From contig NZ_JBMPGS010000001.1 of assembly GCF_049680855.1 (NCBI RefSeq), forward strand, positions 496,001 to 560,000: a stretch of 64,000 nt of DNA, in the 5' to 3' direction. Within the stretch, counting starts at the first letter, position 1; each line of letters begins with the position of its first letter. The translations under genes were made by a program, and so were the position numbers. Origin of the DNA: Salinimicrobium sp049680855. Lineage in GTDB: Bacteria; Bacteroidota; Bacteroidia; Flavobacteriales; Flavobacteriaceae. This document shows, in pieces, positions 58,154-64,000 of this stretch. The notes beneath the pieces are model-generated. The model was not told where the DNA came from. It searched no databases and worked only from the letters and a program-made list of their open reading frames with translations.

Positions 58154-58936
58154 ATGAATTACAAAAATATTTTATTTGAAATTGAAAACGGGTTGGGCCG
58201 CATTACAGTGAACCGTCCTTCAAAATTAAATGCGCTCAACAAGGCGACAATACAAGAATTGCATGAAGCTTTTACAGCTGCCGAAGATGATGATAAAGTG
58301 AAGGTTATTATCCTTACGGGAACGGGAGAAAAAGCCTTTGTTGCGGGTGCAGATATTAGTGAATTTTCAGAATATTCTGTGGAAGAAGGTAAGGAGCTTG
58401 CCGCCCGTGGCCATGAACTGCTTTTTAATTATGTGGCAAACTTCCCGAAACCGGTAATTGCTGCTGTGAATGGTTTTGCTCTTGGCGGCGGACTGGAACT
58501 GGCGATGGCTGCACATTTTCGTATCGCCAGTGAAAATGCGAAAATGGGGCTTCCGGAAGTTTCCCTGGGAGTCATTCCCGGTTACGGCGGGACGCAGCGT
58601 TTGCCACAGCTGGTAGGAAAAGGCCGCGCAATGGAGATGATCATGACCGCCGGTATGATCGATGCCAACCAGGCACTGCGCTATGATTTGGTGAATCATG
58701 TAGTGACGCAGGAAGAACTCTTGCCCTTTGCTGAAAAGCTAGCGGGGAAGATTGCCAAAAATTCGCTGGTGGCCGTTTCTGCGGCAATTAGAGCCGTAAA
58801 CGCCGCTTACGAAACCGGTGTGAATGGATTTGAAGTGGAGATCGAAGAATTCGGAAATGCTTTTGGAACAGAAGATTTCTCGGAAGGAACATCGGCTTTC
58901 CTGAATAAGCGAAAAGCAGATTTTCCCGGGAGATAA
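58154..58936 (+). CDS. enoyl-CoA hydratase/isomerase family protein
   Basis: Crotonase-fold enzyme of 260 residues. The CoA-binding and oxyanion-hole segments are AFVAGADISEF and AVNGFALGGGLELAMA; the catalytic Glu region is GLPEVSLGVIPGYGGTQRLP. Both Glu positions of classical hydratases look present. It starts seven bases after the kinase gene and ends in a strong terminator. Substrate chain length is unknown. Confidence 0.93.
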   Translation: MNYKNILFEIENGLGRITVNRPSKLNALNKATIQELHEAFTAAEDDDKVKVIILTGTGEKAFVAGADISEFSEYSVEEGKELAARGHELLFNYVANFPKPVIAAVNGFALGGGLELAMAAHFRIASENAKMGLPEVSLGVIPGYGGTQRLPQLVGKGRAMEMIMTAGMIDANQALRYDLVNHVVTQEELLPFAEKLAGKIAKNSLVAVSAAIRAVNAAYETGVNGFEVEIEEFGNAFGTEDFSEGTSAFLNKRKADFPGR

Positions 58937-58961
58937 GAGTGGATATTCAGATGAATAAGTG

Positions 58962-58996
58962 AATCCGTAGCACTCAAAGTGCTCCGGATTTTTTTT
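58962..58996 (+). terminator. terminator after the enoyl-CoA hydratase gene
   Basis: AATCCG-t-AGCACT pairs with AGTGCT-c-CGGATT (58962-58990) around a three-base loop, followed by a further T6 after the stem. Confidence 0.88.
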
Positions 58997-59043
58997 GCTT
59001 CACACTAAGATAGGATTAAATCCTATAAATCGGAAATATTCCT

Positions 59044-59051
59044 TATTTTTG
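59044..59051 (+). promoter_or_regulatory. -7 promoter element of the radical SAM gene, near-leaderless
   Basis: TATTTTTG, exact TAnnTTTG. Its last G is only five bases before the A of the ATG at 59056, so the transcript should start at the start codon. Confidence 0.5.
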
Positions 59052-59055
59052 TAGT

Positions 59056-60129
59056 ATGGAGAGGGATAACTATATCAAAGGAAGAGGAGCGCAGCAGCAG
59101 GTATCAAACCGTTTTTTTGAGCATTCTCATGAGTTGCGGGATGATTTCCGTAACCATTGCGCCTTGGAAGAAGAGGAGGCTGTGGACACAAAAACCAGTT
59201 TTATTGATACTTTCCCTAAGACTATCGTTAATAAAGTTACCAGCCCTGATGTAGGAATGGAGTTTTCCCTTAATCCTTATCAGGGATGCGAACATGGTTG
59301 CGTGTACTGCTACGCTCGTAATTCTCATGAATACTGGGGTTATGGCGCAGGCCTTGATTTTGAACAGAAGATCCTTGTAAAGCGAAATGCGGTGGAGCTG
59401 CTTGAGCAGAAACTTCGCAGCAAAAGCTGGAAGGCAGCACCTATTGTACTTTCGGGAAACACAGATTGTTACCAGCCGGTTGAAAAGAAGCTGAAGATCA
59501 CTCGAAAGCTGCTAGAACTGTTCCTAAAATATAAACATCCCGTTGGTATCATCACCAAAAATGCGCTTATCCAGAGAGATTTAGACATCCTTCAGGAGCT
59601 GGCTAAAGATAATCTTGTACGGGTAAATCTCTCCATTACTTCCTTAGATGAAAATATTCGAAGGCTTCTGGAGCCAAGAACCGCAACAATAAAAAAGCGC
59701 CTGGAAACGGTCGAAAAGCTAAGTGAAAGAGGTGTGCCAGTGAATGTAATGATGGCACCCATTATTCCGGCGATTAATAGCCATGAAATTTTGCCACTGG
59801 TCAAGGCAATTTCTGAAAGAGGTGCCTGTAGTGTGGGTTACACGGTGGTTAGACTGAATGGTGCTATTGGAGAAATCTTTTCCAACTGGATAAGAAAAGC
59901 CATGCCAGATCGTGCCGACAAAGTGCTTCATCAAATTTCGGAATGTCATGGCGGAAGCCTAAATGATAGCAGATTTGGGACCCGCATGAAAGGAGATGGG
60001 AATTTCGCCAACCAGGTAGCGCAGCAGTTCGCAATTGCAAGAAAGAAATATTTGAATAATGAGGATAGGCCTTCGCTTAATCGTGGTCTTCATGAACAAT
60101 ATAAAGACGGACAAATGAAATTGTTCTAG
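59056..60129 (+). CDS. PA0069-family radical SAM protein
   Basis: A 357-residue radical SAM enzyme. The 4Fe-4S cluster motif CxxxCxxC is CEHGCVYCYARNSHEYWGYG (Cys near residues 76, 80, 83). LSGNTDCYQPVEKKLKITRK and VNVMMAPIIPAIN are further family signatures. It is related to spore photoproduct lyase-like (SplB) enzymes, but the substrate of the PA0069 family is unknown. It stands alone with its own promoter. Confidence 0.9.
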   Translation: MERDNYIKGRGAQQQVSNRFFEHSHELRDDFRNHCALEEEEAVDTKTSFIDTFPKTIVNKVTSPDVGMEFSLNPYQGCEHGCVYCYARNSHEYWGYGAGLDFEQKILVKRNAVELLEQKLRSKSWKAAPIVLSGNTDCYQPVEKKLKITRKLLELFLKYKHPVGIITKNALIQRDLDILQELAKDNLVRVNLSITSLDENIRRLLEPRTATIKKRLETVEKLSERGVPVNVMMAPIIPAINSHEILPLVKAISERGACSVGYTVVRLNGAIGEIFSNWIRKAMPDRADKVLHQISECHGGSLNDSRFGTRMKGDGNFANQVAQQFAIARKKYLNNEDRPSLNRGLHEQYKDGQMKLF

Positions 60130-60201
60130 GGGACAGCCGCAAGAGGTTTACCAACAGTTAGTTAACTTAAAGATGTTATATTATAGGTAAAACTGCCAGA
60201 A

Positions 60202-60621
60202 ATGAAAAAATTGCAGCTGTTTACTTTATTATTGGTTATTCTTTGCGCTTGTTCAAAAGAAGATGATACAGCAACGGTTCTTAACGGTAGTTGGAAACTG
60301 GAACGTATTGAAGATGGGTTTATAGAAAATTCGCCGAACGATGAGGAAATCACCATAAGCTTTGAAAATGACGTTTATACGGGAAGAACAGAAGCGAATG
60401 AGTTTGGTGGCGATTACACGGTAGCAAGAGATAGTCTTTTCTTAAGTAACTCCTATACTACAGAAGTCACAGAGACCGAGTGGGGACAAAAATTTTATGA
60501 AAGCCTGAGAATGGCTTTTGATGAAAGAGAGGAGCGTTCAAAGTTCCGGATGGTTATAGAAGGTTCAATCTTGACCTTAAGAAATGGCAGTAAAAACCTC
60601 ATTTTTGAAGCAACAGACTAA
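60202..60621 (+). CDS. small lipoprotein, lipocalin-like
   Basis: Signal peptide with lipobox ILCAC (Cys at about residue 17). The mature part has TATVLNGSWKLERIEDGFIE followed by alternating beta strands, the pattern of lipocalin-like lipoproteins common in Bacteroidota. 139 residues. It is convergent with the HD hydrolase gene, nine bases apart, with no visible terminator between. Confidence 0.8.
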   Translation: MKKLQLFTLLLVILCACSKEDDTATVLNGSWKLERIEDGFIENSPNDEEITISFENDVYTGRTEANEFGGDYTVARDSLFLSNSYTTEVTETEWGQKFYESLRMAFDEREERSKFRMVIEGSILTLRNGSKNLIFEATD

Positions 60622-60630
60622 GAGAACTTT

Positions 60631-61278
60631 CTAACTTCCCCATTCCTTAAAGAATTGTTCCAGAAATTTCTCCATGAACTCATGTCTTTCTTCAGCCATT
60701 TGTTTTCCGGTTTTGGTGTTCATCCTGTCCTTTAGCAGGAACAACTTTTCATAAAAATGGTTCACTGTTGGAGCAGAAGATGCTTTGTATTCTTCCTTGC
60801 TCATGTTTAGATTAGGTCGAATGGCAGGATCATATAAAGGACGTCCTTTAAATCCGCCGTAGTTGAAGGTTCGGGCAATACCAATAGCCCCCAAGGCGTC
60901 CAGTCGGTCGGCGTCCTGCACGATATTTAATTCCGGAGAAGTGAATTTTTGAGCTTCATTACCGCCTTTAAAAGAGATGTTTTCAATGATCTTGATGACA
61001 TGATCTTTTACTTCGGAAGTTACCCGTTGCTTCTCTAAAAAGTCAGCCGCAATACGCGGTCCCACACTTTCGTCACCATTGTGGAACTTGGAATCGGCAA
61101 TATCGTGAAGCAAGGCACCCAGCGCAACTACAAATTCGTCTGCATTTTCCCCTTTTGCGATCTCCAGGGCATTATTGTAAACCCGCTGAATATGAAACCA
61201 ATCGTGTCCGCCTTCAGCATTTTGCAGGGTTTCCTTCACAAAAACGATAGTGCTTTCTATTATTTGAGAGTTGCTCAT
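60631..61278 (-). CDS. HD-domain phosphohydrolase
   Basis: A 215-residue metal-dependent hydrolase. The HD pattern is visible as GGHDWFHIQRV (first His), ALLHDIADSKFH (HD pair) and IVQDADRLDALG (distal Asp). It resembles the YedJ/YpgQ group of nucleotide-type phosphohydrolases. The substrate is unknown. It may share a transcript with plsC upstream on the same strand. Confidence 0.9.
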   Translation of the reverse strand: MSNSQIIESTIVFVKETLQNAEGGHDWFHIQRVYNNALEIAKGENADEFVVALGALLHDIADSKFHNGDESVGPRIAADFLEKQRVTSEVKDHVIKIIENISFKGGNEAQKFTSPELNIVQDADRLDALGAIGIARTFNYGGFKGRPLYDPAIRPNLNMSKEEYKASSAPTVNHFYEKLFLLKDRMNTKTGKQMAEERHEFMEKFLEQFFKEWGS

Positions 61279-61332
61279 ATTTTGTAATCTATTGAAGGCT
61301 GAACCTCCAAAAATGACATTTTCTTATCAGAT

Positions 61333-62073
61333 TTATTTAATATCCGCAGTAATTGTGCGCTCTACCTGTGCTACCAAACTTGCAGGATCATCGGAAGCGA
61401 CTGCTACCGGTTCGTGTACTTTGAAATGGAGGCTGACGCCGATTCCCATGGGAAAGCTGCCATACCTGAAAAGTTTCCAGCTGTTGTTAATGGTGATGGG
61501 AACTATGGTTGCTTCGGGCATTTTTTTGAACAGCATTTGCAACCCCTGGACAGCAAATTTTTTAGGAGCACCGGTTCGGCTGCGGGTTCCTTCGGGAAAG
61601 ATAACGGCAGAGCGATTGTGCTTGTTAAGGTATTCTGCGAATTTTGACATCTTCATTAAAGATTCCCGCGGATTTTTCCTGTCAATAAGCACATTTCCAC
61701 CGTGGCGTAAGTTGTATGAAATGCCAGGAATGCCTTTTCCCAACTCAATTTTACTTACAAATTTTGGGTGGTGCTTTCGCAGGTGCCAGATGATTGGCGG
61801 GATGTCGTACATTCCCTGGTGGTTTGCCACAAAAATGCAGGGTTTATCAAGCGGAATGTTATGAGGGTTTTCAAAACTGTAAGTAGTGCCAAGTACATTA
61901 AGGCAGCGTAGCAGGAAAAAATTAAAGACATCTACACTTTTTTTATGTGCTTCATATCCTCCTAATTTGAGGCTAATCCATTGGATAATATGAAAAACGA
62001 GAAGCGTTAAAAAGAAGAAAATATAGAAAACTACCGATAAGGGATAGGAAACAATTTTTTTGATCATTTTCAT
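61333..62073 (-). CDS. 1-acyl-sn-glycerol-3-phosphate acyltransferase, second copy
   Basis: A PlsC-family enzyme of 246 residues. It has N-terminal hydrophobic helices, the HX4D box NHQGMYD, the FPEGTRSR motif and VPITINNSW. It differs clearly from the copy at 16146, so the two may use different acyl donors or lysophospholipids. The start codon overlaps a short coding-like stretch (TAATG) upstream that could be the tail of a lost gene. Confidence 0.92.
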   Translation of the reverse strand: MKMIKKIVSYPLSVVFYIFFFLTLLVFHIIQWISLKLGGYEAHKKSVDVFNFFLLRCLNVLGTTYSFENPHNIPLDKPCIFVANHQGMYDIPPIIWHLRKHHPKFVSKIELGKGIPGISYNLRHGGNVLIDRKNPRESLMKMSKFAEYLNKHNRSAVIFPEGTRSRTGAPKKFAVQGLQMLFKKMPEATIVPITINNSWKLFRYGSFPMGIGVSLHFKVHEPVAVASDDPASLVAQVERTITADIK

Positions 62074-62199
62074 TAGAGTACTCTTGCAAACAGGTCTGCA
62101 ATTTCACGAATTATTTTTTTATCGGCAACAAAGAAAAGAAATTGATTTCAGGAGCTTCTTTCAGGAAAAATAGAAGATGATGGACCAAAATGGGCATCA

Positions 62200-62227
62200 A
62201 AAAAGCCGCTTTCAAAAGCGGCTTTTT
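62200..62227 (-). terminator. terminator of the bacilliredoxin gene
   Basis: AAAAAGCCGCTT and AAGCGGCTTTTT pair around a short loop. A- and T-runs on both sides make it usable in either direction; it lies 21 bases beyond the stop codon at 62248. Confidence 0.85.
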
Positions 62228-62247
62228 CAAATGCTAAAAATGATTTT

Positions 62248-62658
62248 TTAGCAAAATTCATTGTATGCGTCTGCAAGATTCTCTGCGATCATTTCTGCAG
62301 GACGCCCTTCAATATGATGTCTTTCCAGCATATGAACCAGTTCACCATCTCTAAATAAAGCCATAGAAGGTGAAGAAGGAGGGAAAGGCACCATATAACC
62401 ACGCGCTTTATCTGTGGCTTCTTTGTCTACTCCTGCAAATACGGTCACAAGATTGTCTGGACGTTTGCTGTTTTGGAGTGAAATTCTTGCGCCAGGACGC
62501 GCATTTGCAGCTGCACACCCACAAACGGAATTCACCACTACAAGGGTAGTTCCCTTTTTTGCAATTGCGGCATCAACATCTGCTTCGGTGTGCAATTCTT
62601 CAAATCCAATACTGGTTAGATCCTCACGCATTGGCTTAACTAAATCTGCTGGATACAT
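62248..62658 (-). CDS. BrxA/BrxB-family bacilliredoxin
   Basis: A 136-residue thioredoxin-like protein of the YphP/YqiW family with the active site VNSVCGCAAANARPG (CGC motif near residues 52-54). Bacilliredoxins remove bacillithiol from proteins. Many flavobacteria carry bacillithiol genes, which fits, although none lies in this window. It is a single-gene unit with its own terminator. Confidence 0.92.
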   Translation of the reverse strand: MYPADLVKPMREDLTSIGFEELHTEADVDAAIAKKGTTLVVVNSVCGCAAANARPGARISLQNSKRPDNLVTVFAGVDKEATDKARGYMVPFPPSSPSMALFRDGELVHMLERHHIEGRPAEMIAENLADAYNEFC

Positions 62659-62805
62659 ATTTTAAGTTTTTTATTATAAAATCTTTGAATTCACAAAGAT
62701 ATCAAATAAACTTCAGCTATATAAATTTCTGAAAGCTTATAACTATGGCTTTATAGGATCACACTATTTGCGTTTTAGGTCTCTATGAAAGCGGGGATAA
62801 AATGT

Positions 62806-62813
62806 TATCTTTG
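62806..62813 (+). promoter_or_regulatory. -7 promoter element of the DjlA-like gene
   Basis: TATCTTTG, exact TAnnTTTG, 20 bases before the start at 62833. An in-frame ATG at 62785 lies upstream of this promoter and is therefore unlikely to be used. Confidence 0.55.
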
Positions 62814-62832
62814 CCGGGTAAAATTTTCTGCC

Positions 62833-63558
62833 ATGATTAAATGGATGGCCGCAATTGTCGGCTTCATGTTTTTGGGTTTCCGTGGTGCTATCATTGGGTT
62901 TATCATTGGAAGTCTTATAGACCTTTTAACTTCTTCCCGGGTTTCTTACAGTAGTCTTGGAGGTGAACCAAAGGTTTCACCCGGCGATTTTGAGCTGCAC
63001 CTGCTTTCCCTTTCGGCTATTGTAATTAGAGCAGATGGTAATGTTTCTCGCACTGAGCTCGATTATGTGCGTAATTATTTTGTGCAGGCTTATGGAAAGG
63101 AACGTGCAAATGCCATTTTCAGGACTTTTAATGATGTAATTAAGAAACGGGAACTTTCTGCATCGAGAATTGCGCAGTACCTGGCTTCCCGTACACAATA
63201 TCCTGCGAGGCTTCAAATGACCCATTTCCTGTTTGGAATAGCTAATGCAGATGGTAGAGTAAGTGAGGCTGAAGCCAAAACTATTAGGGAGATTGCGGGT
63301 TATCTTCGAGTGACTGCAAAGGATTTTGAAAGTATTATGGCGATGTTCTTTAAAAGTGCCGATAATGCTTATAAAATTTTGGAAATTGATAAATCTGCTA
63401 CCGACGCTGAAGTTAAAAAGGCGTTTCGCACAATGGCTAAAAAATATCATCCAGATAAAATTCAGCATATGGATGAAGCTTACATTAAAGGAGCAGAAGA
63501 GAAATTCAGAAAAGTGCAGGAAGCCTATGAAAAGATTCAGAAAGAAAGAGGATTTTAA
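62833..63558 (+). CDS. DjlA-like membrane co-chaperone (TerB and J domains)
   Basis: The start at 62833 (MIKWMAAIVG) gives a 241-residue protein. An N-terminal Gly-rich membrane helix (about 5-32, FRGAIIGFIIGSLIDLL) is like that of DjlA. A TerB/DjlA-N helical domain follows (about 55-170, with ADGNVSRTELDYV and ADGRVSEAEAKTI). The C-terminal J domain (about 178-241) has the HPD motif in KKYHPDKIQ. J domains stimulate the ATPase of DnaK. Anchoring suggests action on membrane or envelope proteins. Confidence 0.92.
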   Translation: MIKWMAAIVGFMFLGFRGAIIGFIIGSLIDLLTSSRVSYSSLGGEPKVSPGDFELHLLSLSAIVIRADGNVSRTELDYVRNYFVQAYGKERANAIFRTFNDVIKKRELSASRIAQYLASRTQYPARLQMTHFLFGIANADGRVSEAEAKTIREIAGYLRVTAKDFESIMAMFFKSADNAYKILEIDKSATDAEVKKAFRTMAKKYHPDKIQHMDEAYIKGAEEKFRKVQEAYEKIQKERGF

Positions 63559-63662
63559 ATTTATCCCTACTTCTGAAGAATTGCAATGAATAGCTAGATT
63601 GAAAAATGAAATGAAACCATAATTTTTACGCTTTAACTGAATTTTTAGATGAACCTAAAAAT

Positions 63663-63670
63663 TATTTTTG
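63663..63670 (+). promoter_or_regulatory. -7 promoter element of the MntR/DtxR-type gene
   Basis: TATTTTTG, exact TAnnTTTG, 38 bases before the regulator start. Confidence 0.5.
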
Positions 63671-63707
63671 TTACTTCGTATCTTGTTAGGAATTAATCAT
63701 GTGATTT

Positions 63708-64000
63708 ATGTTCAGTCTTTCTGAAGAGAATTATCTCAAAGCCATTTTTCACCTGGAACAGGCTTATAAAAAAGGTGTTTCTACAAATGCATTGGCAGAG
63801 GGAATGGAGACAAAAGCATCTTCGGTCACCGATATGGTGAAAAAGCTGTCAGATAAAAACCTTGTAAAATATAAGAGGTATCAGGGCGTGAAATTAAGCG
63901 AGCTGGGTAAGAAGGCGGCTGTTGAAATCATTCGGAAACATAGATTATGGGAAGTTTTCCTGGTAGAAAAGCTCAACTTCTCCTGGGATGAGGTTCATGA
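63708..64000 (+). CDS. metal-dependent transcriptional regulator, MntR/DtxR family (partial)
   Basis: An open frame of 97 codons that runs off the end of the window. It begins MFSLSEENYLKAIFHLEQ and continues with the winged helix STNALAEGMETKASSVTDM and LVKYKRYQGVKLSELGK. RKHRLWEVFLVEKLNFSWDE then enters the metal-binding and dimerisation domain. This is the DtxR/MntR pattern: an iron- or manganese-sensing repressor, usually of metal uptake genes. The C-terminal part lies outside the window. Confidence 0.92.
   Translation, partial: MFSLSEENYLKAIFHLEQAYKKGVSTNALAEGMETKASSVTDMVKKLSDKNLVKYKRYQGVKLSELGKKAAVEIIRKHRLWEVFLVEKLNFSWDEVH

Noticed and set aside
61271..61864. 197-codon plus-strand frame opposite the second plsC
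   Set aside because: The minus strand has intact NHX4D and FPEGTRSR motifs; the plus frame is a shadow.
1..64000. tRNA, rRNA, CRISPR array, prophage or integrase
   Set aside because: No cloverleaf, repeat-spacer array, phage structural gene or recombinase was seen on either strand.

Overview
The window is chromosomal DNA of a member of the Bacteroidota, almost certainly a marine-type Flavobacteriaceae of the Gramella/Salegentibacter kind. Three things point there. It carries gldH, a gliding-motility lipoprotein gene found in this group. Its ATP synthase operon stops at the gamma subunit with no beta or epsilon gene after it. Many genes are preceded by the Bacteroidota -7 promoter element TAnnTTTG rather than a Shine-Dalgarno site. 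Base composition is AT-rich and coding density is high. I saw no tRNA, rRNA, CRISPR array or prophage.

Layout. Positions 1-5.3 kb hold atpB-E-F-H-A-G, with a stable hairpin in three of the gene gaps. 5.4-12.3 kb hold an envelope and housekeeping run: flippase, dut, nucleotidyltransferase, TPR protein, DUF4292 lipoprotein and EnvC-like protein. 12.3-16.9 kb hold a thioesterase, an HU/SPOR protein, dprA, trpS and plsC. 17-20.4 kb hold a lipoprotein, an ECF sigma factor and an anti-sigma-like/outer-membrane-barrel fusion downstream of recA. 20.4-20.8 kb hold a previously unassigned small transcription unit: a Cys-rich 30-residue ORF, a long hairpin and a terminator. 20.8-25.9 kb hold trhO, a PSP1/RicT-like gene, gldH and PBP1A. 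26-28 kb hold the two subunits of a 3-oxoacid CoA-transferase, split by a small inverted-repeat-bounded element that encodes a four-helix-bundle (23S intervening-sequence) protein. 28-33.5 kb are mixed housekeeping genes.

33.6-44.9 kb is a single ten-gene minus-strand operon with very tight or overlapping junctions. It encodes a CmoB-like methyltransferase, three paralogous CgeB-like glycosyltransferases, a GT4 glycosyltransferase, a Gfo/Idh/MocA oxidoreductase, a zinc alcohol dehydrogenase, a glycoside-hydrolase/NAD-epimerase fusion, a second epimerase and an SDR. No polymerase or exporter is present. It looks like a dedicated pathway for an unidentified glycosylated molecule and is the best candidate for an undescribed system here.

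46-56.7 kb is the heme region. It has hemA-C-D-E-(unknown)-hemF-hemB on the minus strand, a divergent AraC regulator with a ThuA-like gene, hemH, and hemJ. A toxin-antitoxin pair sits between hemH and hemJ. Together these genes cover glutamyl-tRNA to protoheme except for the GluTR partner HemL. 56.7-64 kb hold an orphan NtrY-like histidine kinase, an enoyl-CoA hydratase, a radical SAM protein, an HD hydrolase, a second plsC, a bacilliredoxin, a DjlA-like co-chaperone and the start of an MntR/DtxR regulator that runs off the end. All assignments come from reading the sequence and family knowledge; no database search was run.
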